The notes under the pieces were generated by a model that saw nothing but the letters and a program-made list of their open reading frames with translations, was not told the DNA's origin and made no database searches. Shown piece after piece: positions 12,518 through 23,184 of a DNA stretch of 64,000 nucleotides. The translations under genes and the position numbers were made by a program. Origin of the DNA: Haplosporangium gracile (Eukaryota > Mortierellomycota > Mortierellomycetes > Mortierellales > Mortierellaceae); the NCBI GenBank assembly GCA_015499985.1, contig JAAAUF010000001.1, forward strand, positions 35,960 through 99,959, read 5' to 3'. Numbering within the stretch: the first letter of the stretch is position 1; each line of letters starts with the position of its first letter.

Positions 12518-13257
12518 TTATGCCTTGGGATAAGCCATCTGGATCTGAGCCTGAGTGTTGTACTCATGATCATGCATGTGCTTGACCTCGCCAGTGTAGC
12601 GGCTAGCAACCCAGCCGCAGAGGGACATGATAAAGGTCTGCACGGCCAAGATAACGCCAGCAACGATGAGGGCGAGTCTGTAGCAGGTGTTGACATCGTC
12701 CTCGAGGGTTGAGGAGTTGTAGAGCGTGTTGTCGTTGATGATCGATGTGCGGCAGACATCACGGGCATTCTCCTTCTGGGAGGTGGCAAGGACGACAACG
12801 GTGATGATGTTGAGGATGGTGACAATGATGGTGGTGGTCCACCAGAGGACGGAGAAGTTCTTGGCCAAAGGATAGACCTTGCACAACACACTCAGCATGC
12901 CGCTAAGCCCTACGAGACCGTAGACGCCGGTAGCAACATATCCGGCGATCTTTGAGGTTTGATCTATTTACAAGAGCGGTAGAGGGATGGTGAGGAGGAG
13001 GATGATGTTTAGCGTCGTGCCACTTGTTGGAATGGGATGATGAAAAAGTAGTGAGCTAGATAACAAATGTAATGTCATGATTCATTTGGTTAGGTTGCTG
13101 TGGTTGCTGTGGTTGTTTGTGACTTACCAGCATCAGCCACTCTCAAGACGGACCAGAGGTTGAGACCGCCAAGACCGAGAGCAATTAAGGAGATGATGAA
13201 GACTCCGAAGCGGAGGGGAATGCAGCAGCAGCAGTAGTCTCTGTGTTGAGGGGCCAT
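12518..13257 (-). CDS. Four-helix membrane protein, CCCC-motif family (copy 1)
   Basis: Function not recognised. Two exons, 13257-13128 and 12963-12518, giving 191 residues. The N-terminus is MAPQHRDYCCCCIPLR: a four-cysteine cluster just before the first membrane helix, a good palmitoylation candidate. Four hydrophobic segments follow (FGVFIISLIALGLGGL; IAGYVATGVYGLVGLSGML; WWTTTIIVTILNIITVVVL; LALIVAGVILAVQTFIMSLCG), with a loop carrying two cysteines between helices 3 and 4, and a short hydrophilic tail. The layout resembles MARVEL or tetraspanin-like fungal proteins, but no diagnostic motif was seen. The gene at 15344-16131 is a clear paralog with the same exon-1 length (130 nt) and intron phase. 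A TATA box lies at 13523-13533. Confidence 0.85.
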
Positions 13258-15343
13258 TTGTATGTATGTATGTGTAGATGTGCGCGTGTGTTTAGTGGTT
13301 GTTGGTTGTTAGAGAAGGAAGAGGTACTGCTGTTGTGTCGAAGTTGTTGATAGTTGTTGTTGTAGGACTGAGTATTATTGATGTTGATGTTGTGAGGGTG
13401 AGTGAGTGAGAGCGGGTGGGTAGTTCTTCTGAAGAAGGTAGAAAAAAGAGCAGAGTAGAGTAGAAAAGATGAAAGATGAGGATGGTGAATAAAAAAAAAA
13501 AGAGAAGCGAGAAGCGGCGCCCTTTTATATAACTTTTTTATGATTCTTCGACTGTCTGTATCATAGAGAAAAAAACCACCGTTTAACCCTCATTGGTTGT
13601 TCGTTCACTAGTAAAACGACGTAGTACAGCAGGTGCTCCGCCCGCCTGGTATGTGTGTCACTCTCCTTTCTTTCTCCAAAGATACAATGAGAGGGAGTGT
13701 CTTTCTTTAGAAGGGTAGAAGAGAACGACAAGAATAAACAACACAATAGCACCGCCCTATTTTTAGGCTGAAGAGGTGGAAGAGTCGTCCTTTCCCCTAG
13801 ATCAAATTCAGCCCTGGCACTCACTCACACTCACCCACACTCCTTGCAACCTGCAAGTATGGGCTGGAGTGGTTGAGAGGATAAGAATAAGAATGAATGG
13901 CAAACGGACAAAGGCAAAGGGAGCGGGAAGAAGAGAGAGAACACTTCAAAATACCAACTTTGCTCACCACATACATCTATATATGTCTCCTCCCTTCATC
14001 CTTAGCCCATACAATTCTTGTTCAAAAAAAGGCCTCAAAAATAAGAATTAGTCTCGACCAAAACGGAGTTTAAGAATCGATTCAGGGAAGGGAAGGGAAA
14101 GAGAAAAAAAAAACAAAAAAAGAGTTGGGCTGTGGGCTGTGCCACCCACGACAAACATGCTCCCTTGCCTCCACTTACTTTCATCAGAGTACAGCCCCAT
14201 GGACATATATGCAGCTCCTGTATGCCACTCAGCACGGACTAAATTTGCCGCGGACGACAGATAAGACAGAGGATACATCGTGGGCTTGGTTCAACAGGCA
14301 TTCCCTCTTCTCCTTCCTCCCCCCCTTCCCCCTCCCTTCTTCTGTTGTCTATCCCATTCGAAAGAGGTGGTGGAAAGGGCACTGCATCAGATTTCAATTT
14401 AGGGCATGCATGGTCGGTGTCTCAATTCAACTTCCTCCTTTTGTCTGTCCATCTTTTCTCTTTTCTCTCTCTTCATCTTCTCAACTATGCCATTGGCAGT
14501 GCAGGGAAGATATGCAAATGCGAGGCAAAAGAGAGGAAGACAAGTGAATAAACCGGGCTAGGGGGAAAGACAAGACAAAAACAAAACAAATAGAAAACAA
14601 TAGTGGGTGGTAGGGAATGGAAAAAGTACAGTGAAAGAAAAACAAAGGAGATCCAGACCGCGTGGACACCGAGGAATAATTTTTCTGGGAAAGGCGTTGA
14701 AGCATGAACATCGTTTTTTAGCCGGTCAACCAAAACTAGATCATAAAGTTGCTCTCTCTCCTTTACGCTTTCAGCCTCGGAACTGTGTCCTTGAGAAACG
14801 TTCTATTTCTATGGCTGGTGTCGTTCATCTAGTCGAAAGAGCGTCTTGGTCGTAGTATTATTGGGGGGGTTTTGTCCTCTCCTCATGGGTTTGAACGAAT
14901 GGTTGACTTATATTTCGTGTCAAAACCCAATATTTTTACATTCGCAACCAATAAAGAGTGCAATGGTCTAGAACAATTTTTTTTTCAGGCATCTCCTGTC
15001 CAGGAGTATTGCGAATCACAGAAAATCAAACCCCCCATGTCCTAAGCTCCCTCACAATCGAATGGAAAACTACCAGAGTATATCACGGCATGTAGCAAGG
15101 AACGCCACCGGGGTTTATTAGTTCCTTTTCGCGTCCATTTCGTTAGTCGATTTGGTTTGTCAACATTTCGCGTCTTTTTAAGCCCCTGCCCTTTTTCAAA
15201 TTTTGGAAGTTTGGAGTCGAGAGCATACAATGACAAACGTTTTTTTTATTATGGTGACTGAGATACGTAGCTAAGTAGATAAAACTAAATAAGAAAAGAA
15301 CAGAAAAAAAGTACAACCCGCAAAAGGAGACCTAAAAAAAACT
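13258..15343. other. Intergenic between the two membrane-protein paralogs
   Basis: About 2.1 kb with no supported gene. It contains the copy 1 promoter and leader (GT-rich at 13260-13400), several homopolymer runs and scattered short ORFs without codon bias or recognisable motifs. A minus-strand AATAAA (TTTATT at 15245-15250) lies about 95 bases after the copy 2 stop codon. Confidence 0.5.
13523..13533 (-). promoter_or_regulatory. TATA box for membrane-protein copy 1
   Basis: The minus strand reads GTTATATAAAAGGG about 270 bases upstream of the ATG at 13257. It is a textbook TATA element, and the paralog has an almost identical one. Confidence 0.6.
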
Positions 15344-16131
15344 TTAGGCGACCTCCTCCTCTTCTGGTTCATCGACAGACTTCAGTGCAGCCTTGATCGC
15401 GGCATCCTGTTGGACCTCCCTCAAGAACCGTTGGTTGATCCACCCAATCAAACACATGATAATAAACTGCACCCCCAATACCACTGCAGAAATCACCACT
15501 ACCGTCCTATAGCAATTATAAATCTGCGAGGCCGAGACGTCCGTCCCATCAGAGGAGGTTAAACTTTTCAGGCACTCGTATTCGATCTGCACACGGTCGT
15601 TCCTGGCGACGAGGTAGACGTTTCCGATCGATAGAGCTAGGACGACGAGTGTGAGCAGCCACCAGAGGTAGGTATAGGTCTTTGTGATAAAGACGACCTT
15701 GGTCGCGGCGGAGGCTAGGCCCAGAAGGGCGATGAGAACTTGGAGGCCTGCGGAGATGAAGATCACGTACTTTGCTGCCTGGTCTCCTATTTTTGTAGAG
15801 AGAGAGAAAGAGCGCATCAAAGGATGTACAAAGAGGATTAATAAGCTGCTTGAGTACAGGGCTGTCGCCAACCGGTGTCCCAAAAACGAGATGAGACATA
15901 GAAAGGGATCCCAGACGACGGAGTGAAGTCATTTTCACCAAGGATTTCATGTCAAGGAGAGACCATGCTATTTTTTTTTTCGTATGTACAGTGTACTATA
16001 CCTGTATTGTTGGCGGAGTACTTCTGGTATGTAGTCGCGGCAGTGATGCAGAGGTACACGATAGAGATGGCGACCACAGCCGGTCTGAGCCGTATGCAGC
16101 AGCAGCAGAGATCACGGTCGGTTGGAGCCAT
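15344..16131 (-). CDS. Four-helix membrane protein, CCCC-motif family (copy 2)
   Basis: Paralog of the gene at 12518-13257. Two exons, 16131-16002 and 15786-15344, 190 residues. N-terminus MAPTDRDLCCCCIRLR, then four hydrophobic segments (AVVAISIVYLCITAATT; YVIFISAGLQVLIALLGLA; TYLWWLLTLVVLALSIG; TVVVISAVVLGVQFIIMCLIG), a cysteine-containing loop between helices 3 and 4 (ECLKSL and IYNCYR), and a tail ending in EEEEVA. Exon 1 is 130 nt and the intron interrupts a glycine/aspartate codon after base 1, exactly as in copy 1, which supports descent by duplication. The function is unknown. A minus-strand TATA box lies at 16454-16465. Confidence 0.86.
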
Positions 16132-17215
16132 TTGGTTTTTTGTGTATCTTGAAAACGATGGAGGTTATTGAAAGTATGTTTTGAAGGGGCTGCTTGCTTG
16201 CGTTTAGTCGTTTCGAGGAGTAAACGCTGGTCGTTAAGAAAATGTACAATGACTGTGGTTGCTGGTAACGTTTCGTTATCCTGAGATTGCGCTAAACTGG
16301 ACTGGACTCGAGATTCCTGGTGGATGGAAAGAACGAACGAATATGCTCGAGACGGCTTGGTCGTTTGAAGAAGGACTTGCTGGGCGAGAGTGGAGAGCGA
16401 ATGTACAGGTTCGGACGGAGGGGAGGAGAAAACGATCAAGAGCAGGCCATCGCTTTTATATATCTTTTCCTTTCTCCCTCTCTTGCACTTTTTTGTCACT
16501 CACTCCTATTCCTCTCTCTCTTCACCCCTCTTTTCTTACCCTTGGGTAGCCTCCAGACTGACCAGTGACAAGACAACTATAGAGGAAGGAGGGAATACAA
16601 AGAAAAATGGGATTTTCTCCACACGCTTAGCAATGGCAATCCAGCACGTTGTTTTTGTTTGTGAAGGTCAGCGGCAAGGGTAGATCGACCCCCCCTCCCT
16701 TTGACCATATGGCAAAGGGGGTTGTTGTTGACCTGACCACATTTTTGTTGTCAGTTGTCACTTTCGCGTCGCTCCTTTTTTTTTGAAGTAGAAGAGGGAG
16801 GCAACAAAAAAACATGCAGGCATAAAGTTCAAACAAACAATTCAAAAAAATAGGGGGAGACCATGGAGACACGCAAAATGCTTATTTTTTATTTAATGGA
16901 GCTAACCAGATATTTGACTTTGCCACATCAATCATGAGGGGTGAAAAAAACACTTTTTTGTTATGTCTGTTACTGTCGCTATTAAGAAAGTCCTTGAAGG
17001 ATGGTTTCACAGGTGAACAGAAGTTAGGAAAACATAAACAACAAACAATCCTTTAACGCCTGATCATGCCGGGGAGGGGGAAGGGGTGGTCATTCAAGCA
17101 AACAGGACCCAGACTTGGAGACTAAGAGTAATAAAGTACTGACTATGAAGTATGATAAAAAAAGAGTACAATGTGTTGTGTGTGCGTGTGTGTCTTGAGT
17201 GTTGGTGCGCGCTGT
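16132..17215. other. Intergenic: copy 2 promoter and Yth1 3' flank
   Basis: No gene is supported. A TC-rich leader and the TATA box sit at 16450-16550. The rest is A/T-rich with G-runs and homopolymers. Confidence 0.5.
16454..16465 (-). promoter_or_regulatory. TATA box for membrane-protein copy 2
   Basis: The minus strand reads GATATATAAAAGCG about 325 bases upstream of the ATG at 16131. It shares the TATATAAAAG core with the element upstream of copy 1. Confidence 0.6.
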
Positions 17216-18724
17216 CTACATGTCGTGGCTTCGTCCTTGTGGGCATCTGTTCGCGTAATGTCCCTTTTGCTGGCACTATGATAGGAAAAAGAGAAAGCGA
17301 GAGGAAAATGGTTAATCTCAGTTCGATAATGGATACATACGAAAGTGTGCATAGGTTGGCAAAAGACGGCTTACCTTGAAGCAGGTAACATCTTCGACCT
17401 TGCGGAACGTCTGAACCTCGCCTTCTCCACGTTGTGGCTATGTATCACAACGGAATGCAGAATAATCGTGAATTAGTAACTGGACAGTCAAAAAAAGCAA
17501 TGGGCTTTAGTTGCGAATTCTTCTCATCGCACACACACATACCTCGTCGCGATCTCTGTCCTGCTGCATTGGTCGAGCTCCGATTCCGTCGTCCCAGTTG
17601 GGTGGAGGCAGCTCGTACTTTGGGCTACGATAGGCACGAACAAATAAAATGGTCAGTACTTGTTTTTCTTCACCACGGTTTTTTATCAGATCATATCGCC
17701 GCAAACGAGCGGGATGCTGCCTAAAGAGCCGCGACTTACTGTCCATTCGGGCAATTGGGCCCTTGGGGACACCATCCTGTGACATAGTTCTGACAAAGAA
17801 CCTTTCGTGTATGCTTGTGTCGACAGTTGGGTCCATGCTTGCAGAATCCTCTTGCGTACCATGGACAATCCTTGATCTTACTCTCCGGGTCAATGTGAAG
17901 ATACTATGTATGCAATTAAGCAGTAGCAGGATATTCAATGTTAGTGGCCACTCTTTTCATTCCACTACAAAGAACATATCTCTCTTAGAAACAGAAGAAA
18001 CAAAAAAAAAAAAATACTTACGATACATTCGGTGCCATTGTTACATTCGCCATACTTGCTGTAGAACCAGCACTCGGGCATCTTCCTGAGGTTGTATTCA
18101 TGCAAGAACTCACAGTTGTCGCCCTTTTTGCAAAGTCCTCTGAGCCAATGTTTGCAGACAACGGCCTTTGATGGATCTGTCCTCACATGTCGGAACTGAC
18201 AATTATTTCCTTTTGAGCAGTGTCCCTTAAGAAAGAATCTGCAAATATTGTCTCCCGTTTCTAAGAAATGAGTGTAAGCAAAGGAGAGTTTAGAGTGTTA
18301 GTATAACCTGGCACGTGTGCTAAAGATGTTGTGGTCTTTGCGGTTATGGATAGTTGCTGCTCCCATTGATACGCTTATTCGCAATAATTGACCAATGCTC
18401 CTTCCACAAAAACAGACAAGGTGCACTCCTCTTTTTGACAAATAGCACAACAAAACCAACTGAATTACTGTGCGGACAGAAATAAATGTTGGTGCCGCCA
18501 TACGACGACATCGTTTATTTTGGCAACAGAATCCATAAAGGAGGGTATTTGTAACAGTTGACGAGGAGTGCTAGGAAAGGTAGACTAGATAGAGACATAC
18601 CTCCATTTTTCTTGGCTGTGCTTGTAATATCGAGTCCGACCTCGTTCCGGACATAGTCTTCAAATTCGAACGTATAGTCCTGAAAGTCGATTTCAGACGG
18701 TAGAATGGAGTATGCCATGGCCAT
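17216..18724 (-). CDS. YTH1: Cleavage/polyadenylation zinc-finger protein Yth1/CPSF30
   Basis: RNA-binding subunit of the mRNA 3'-end cleavage and polyadenylation factor that recognises the AAUAAA signal (family knowledge); nuclear. Six exons: 18724-18601, 18260-18022, 17903-17740, 17624-17543, 17437-17375 and 17275-17216; 243 residues. Five CCCH fingers are visible: CRFFLKGHCSKGNNCQFRH, CKHWLRGLCKKGDNCEFLH, CWFYSKYGECNNGTEC (finished in the next exon), CPWYARGFCKHGPNCRHKH and CQNYVTGWCPQGPNC. A C-terminal CCHC knuckle (CFKCQQKGHYANRCP) is split by the last intron. The N-terminal acidic leader (FQDYTFEFEDYVRNEVG) is also typical. A second in-frame ATG lies at 18718. All zinc ligands are intact. 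Confidence 0.95.
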
Positions 18725-19196
18725 AGCTGATCAAGTACTTGTGTGTACCTCGCGCAGATGGTATGAGCTGGCTATTTATTTCTTGTTGTTTGGCAGGTTA
18801 ATGTCGAGAGTGAACGAGGCGCGCGTTTAGTTCAGCTTAAGTTGACAGAAAGAGAGTGTGTGTGCGTCCGAGAGAGAGAGTCTAGTTCTTGTCTATTTGG
18901 GTTTCCTTGAATCGTCCTATTGTTCTGTACACTTGCTTGTTATCGAGAGTGAGAGTGGATGCCGATGGAGTCCAAGTTGAAAGAAAGAAAAAAGAATTGA
19001 TTGTGTTGAGCATGCGGACTCTCATCTTTTTATGTGTCCTTCTCTGACTGTGTGTGACAGCCAAGATGACTAAGCCACCTCGATCTTTCCTAACCTGTGT
19101 CGATCGATCCTGACCATTCACTAACAAAATAAAGTACCCTTTTTCTTCTTTTCCTTCCTTTGCACCACCAACCACACACACCCGTATTACTCAGGA
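18725..19196. promoter_or_regulatory. Divergent promoter between Yth1 and NAD kinase
   Basis: 472 bases shared by two divergently transcribed genes. It contains a GA-repeat (about 18868-18880) and CT-rich leader sequence on the plus side. No clear TATA box was seen, which fits housekeeping genes. Confidence 0.45.
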
Positions 19197-21273
19197 ATGT
19201 CATTGCACCGGACCACCATTCACTCCCTCCGAAAACCCTTCAGAGCACTCGTCTTCAAGACTCTACCACACCCTAGAGCGCCCCTTCACACCACCACCAC
19301 CACCACCACCACCACCAGGATATCGTCTTTGTTCCAGACTATCGCGCGACCTTCACCGTCCGATATCGCCTCCCTCCCAGGAACCGGACTTCACAGTCAC
19401 TTCCACCCTGTAAGCACACCCAGGATCAGAGCCAAGCGCGTGTTGAGTTCCTCTGCACGTCAATCGAGGTCATTTTCTTGCTCACATTCTCGTGGAAGCA
19501 GTCAAAAGAAGCCCCTGGACCAGGATCGAGAGCTTGACCAGGATTTGGATTATTCAGGAGATCGGACTTTGGGTAGAAAGGGCGGATCCAATTCCGGATC
19601 AGGCGGGTCGCGTAGACTTACAGGCTCGCTGCCGACCAAGGCCAAGATGACCCTCGACACACCAGGTATACTGAGAGGCCCATTTTTTTTTGCGGGTACA
19701 ATTGGTAATTGCGCTGTGGTCGCAAGGTAAATGACTAATCCATGCTTTTCTTCGATTATAGGTGTATACCCAAAAGATGTTGCTCCCATTTATGACAAGG
19801 AACCGAGTCGAGAGATTCGTCAATCCTTTGGAACAACTTATGGGTAAATATCAGATCGTAGCCTTTCATACCTATAAAGAGGGCACTGCGAGCTGGTATT
19901 AATGCTTGTCTCTTGCTGTTGTCATTTATTAATAGTGGAAACTACAAGCTGCGCTGGGAGGAAGGACCAAGGACGATTCTTATCATCAAGAAGCCGAACG
20001 ACGAACTAACGGACAAGGCACTCGTGGAAGTAGCATCGTAAGTTGAAATCAAGGAACTCTCTATTTTTTTTTGATCGCTTCGTGTCCTGATTAGATACTC
20101 CGCATCCTGACTCACTTTTACACACGACCGTCTTCTTTTTTTGATGCAATGATAGCTGGATTCACACAAAATTCCCTCACACTAATGTTGTGGTCGAACC
20201 TGATGTTGCTGACGCCTTTGCAGAATCATTGCCGTTCGCTTATACCATCCCAGGTATGGTGCTCGCGGAACAATAAAGATTGAGATGTACTGCCGAGTAT
20301 GACACTCCTGCATCAGATCGCTAACAGAACGCCTTTCATGTTGTTCTTTAGAGGGCAAGAGGGTTGAATACACACGTGTGACAGATTTGGTGATCACACT
20401 TGGAGGAGATGGTACAATCCTTCACACATCGTCGCTGTTCAACTCTGCAGTACCACCAGTCATCTCGTTCTCAATGGGCACCCTAGGCTTCCTCTTGCCA
20501 TTCCATATCAATAACTACCAAACCGCACTTGCAAAGCTGATCGAAAACCGTAACGCCTCACTTTTGCTCCGCATGCGCCTCAAATGTACACTTCACGGAC
20601 CGGATGGACGGAGACTTCAGGCTAAAGATGGATCAGGACGGATTAACGACCTCACGGTTATGAATGAGGTAAACCTGCATCGCGGACGGTACCCACATCT
20701 GACGTCGATTGGGTGCTTTGTTGATGGGCATATGATCACTGAAGCTGTCGCGGATGGGTTGATTATTGCTTCACCGACAGGATCGACTGCGTATTCGCTC
20801 TCGGCCGGTGGGTCGATTGTTCATCCTTCGATCCAGACTTTGCTTTTGACACCTATCTGTCCGCGATCGCTCTCTTTCCGACCCGTACTCCTCCCACCCA
20901 ACGCCACCATCCAGCTCAAGGTATGGCGCCAAGCACCGAAGCGGTTTTATTTTAGGGGACGATCGAGCTGTTGTTTTTTTTTTTTTTTGCATTCACGCGA
21001 CGCATACTGACTGACTGGCGCTTCGTTTACATTTTGATTACATTGTAGATTGGAGAAAAGTCGCGAGGACCGGCAGAGGTATCACTCGACGGCAAAGAGA
21101 CATTCTTTCTGGACAAGAACGAGTTCCTTCAGGTGTGCATGTCCCCCTTCCCCATGCCATGCGTCAACAGAGTTCATGCGGGCGAGGACTGGATGAAGGA
21201 TATCAACGATCTCTTGAAGTGGAACCAGAGCTTCCATAACAAGCAAAGTATGAGCCATTACATCTCGGAATAA
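19197..21273 (+). CDS. POS5: NAD(H) kinase, probably mitochondrial (Pos5-like)
   Basis: Phosphorylates NAD(H) to NADP(H) with ATP. Exons: 19197-19665, 19762-19843, 19936-20037, 20156-20253, 20352-20920 and 21049-21273; 514 residues. The N-terminus (MSLHRTTIHSLRKPFRALVF) is Arg/Ser-rich with no acidic residue, like a mitochondrial presequence; a poly-Thr tract and a disordered linker follow. The kinase domain shows the diagnostic GGDGT nucleotide motif (ITLGGDGTILHTSSLF), SMGTLGFLLPF, MNEVNLHRG and the glycine/threonine loop ADGLIIASPTGSTAYSLSAGG (written here for its key residues Asp, Pro-Thr-Gly-Ser and Gly-Gly). The C-terminal strand AEVSLDGKE is present. Assignment to Pos5 rather than cytosolic Utr1 rests on the presequence alone. 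It ends 108 bases from the stop codon of convergent SNF8. Confidence 0.92.
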
Positions 21274-21374
21274 AGACAAGTGGCTAGCAGCAAGGTTGTT
21301 TCCTCATCCTCATAAAATCGAAAGCGATTGTTGTGCGGATGAAATTGAACGATAACAGGGAGAACGCTGGAATA

Positions 21375-21380
21375 TTTATT
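21375..21380 (-). terminator. Poly(A) signal for SNF8
   Basis: The minus strand reads AATAAA starting one base after the SNF8 stop codon (21384-21382). It lies in the 108-base gap shared with the NAD kinase 3' end. Confidence 0.4.
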
Positions 21381-21381
21381 A

Positions 21382-22821
21382 TCACGTGCTGGTGGCTGTT
21401 GATGCGTAGATATCGTCGTCTTCGGGTTCAAAGAATCCAGGGACCCAGTATTCATGTGGTTCTGTTTGCTGGTCGATCCACATGAGACTGTCGCTCAGTA
21501 ATGTATCCTAATGGTTCAATTCACAGCAGAGGGGGGTGTTAGTACAAAACAGTGTATTGAGTGTTAGTCTGACGATGATCTGAACGAAAAGGTGGAGGAG
21601 GACTTACCAGTGCTGTCTTGGCACGACCGCTTTCCCAGCCAAGCCTTTCGCCTATCACATTGATATTAACATGCCCGTTTGTTTTCTAATTCAACGAGAG
21701 AGAGAGAGAAAACAACATCCGGGTGTGTCAGCATGGTCCCACTTTTGACAGGCAAGGAATATACTATGCAACATTGAGATTCTAAACGCCTTTCTTCGCC
21801 ATCATTGTTACCTGTACGAGTCCCAGGACAATAGATTGGTCCCTGTTAAGTTCCCTCGGTACAGAACTAACCATCTTCTTATCCCCAATCTGTAGCACTT
21901 GGAACCCACTCCCCAGCGGCGCCAAAGTCTTGATCGACCTCAACACATCGTCCTCCGTTACCTCCATCCCGTTATTATCCCTATTCGTCATGGTTACCCA
22001 CTTGTTTGCAAGTTTGTTGATATGGCTGTTGCTGTTGTAGGGGATGTTGGGTAGAGCCTTGTTGGCATTGGGATCCCGTAATCCACGCATCCGTTCGACG
22101 CGTCGTTTGACTTCTGAGAGCTCCATGAGCCCCCCGTTCAAGACTCGTGTTGACAGACAGACGTCAATGATCTGAATCCCGAGCTCGTAATAAAAGTCTC
22201 CTACACCCAGCAGCTCACCCCATACACCCTTGCTCGCTAAAACGAAAAAGTGTAGCAAAAACAAGCTCAAATTAATCATTACAGCACCAAGAAGTCGTCC
22301 CTTTGCAGCTTTATCATGGATCAACAAGTCCCCCTCCAAGAAAGCATTAAACCATCAGAAAAAAAAAAACGAGGACGCTTACAGGCCAAGGGGTCGACAC
22401 CAATATTGCCGCACATCTTTTGAAAGTGCATACGAAAGACGGGATCCTTCTGGATATCCTTGCGATGGTTCCGTGCAAAGTTCTCGAGATTTGATCTGAA
22501 TGTATCAAGCTGGCCCTGAAGCTGCTCCATCTGGTTGTCGGAAATCGACTGCCCTACTCGTTGGTACGATTCCTAGTAAAGATAAGGGGGGAAAGAAGTG
22601 CCAATTATACGCGAGAAAGGACAAGGACGAGTATAGAAGAAGGAATGGTGAGGTGTGAAGCAGTGCAAGGTTAGCACATGACTCGCGAAGTAAGCTAGCA
22701 TCGTCGGTGCATTCCCTTTGTAACTAGATGCATTTCACCCTTGGAAAGGAGTTCAACTTGCATTTGTTGCTTTTAGGCGCTCAGTGTATGCTTTGGCTCC
22801 AAGGGCTCGTTTTCTGTTCAT
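21382..22821 (-). CDS. SNF8: ESCRT-II subunit Snf8/Vps22 (EAP30)
   Basis: Winged-helix subunit of ESCRT-II, which acts with Vps25 and Vps36 in sorting ubiquitinated cargo at endosomes. Exons: 22821-22762, 22572-22383, 22236-21812, 21685-21608 and 21507-21382; 292 residues. Recognisable stretches are LDTFRSNLENFARNHRKDI, MCGNIGVDPLA, GVWGELLGVGDFYYELGIQI, VPRELNRDQSIVLGL, NGHVNINVIGERLGWESGRA and MWIDQQTEPHEYWVPGFF, in the order of the family. Length exceeds the human protein by about 35 residues because of an Asn-rich insert in the first winged helix (PNANKALPNIPYNSNSH). The 20-residue first exon (MNRKRALGAKAYTERLKATN) joins exon 2 in phase 0 only if intron 1 starts with GC (GCAAGT), a GC-AG intron. 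Confidence 0.93.
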
Positions 22822-23184
22822 TGCGTTTAGTTAGATTGTGCGGTTGATGGTTAAAAGGCGTTGCATCAAAGCCAGACAGCGTCTGCATAGAGTTCAATTC
22901 GTGGCACAAGCCTAGATAACGTGACTATCTTCATTTTGTATTTGCAAGGGTGTACGCGAAAAAGGGTGGCGAGTGCCAAGAGTTGACAACATTGTCCGCT
23001 ACAAGTGATTGGCCCAGGGCCAGGGAAAGATAGAGAAAGAAGGAGTGTGTGTGTTGGAACTGGGAAGTCTCAGAAAGCGACCAGAAAGTATAGAAAAGTA
23101 ACGTATAGCGATGAAAAGAGAGCTCTCTTGGTGGCGATCGAGAAAAAGGCTGGCGGGTCGCAAAGCCAGTGGATGAAAAGACGC
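22822..23184 (-). other. SNF8 promoter and 3' flank of the DEAD-box-like gene
   Basis: 363 bases between two genes on the minus strand. Nothing is recognised beyond A-rich sequence; no TATA box was seen. Confidence 0.4.
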
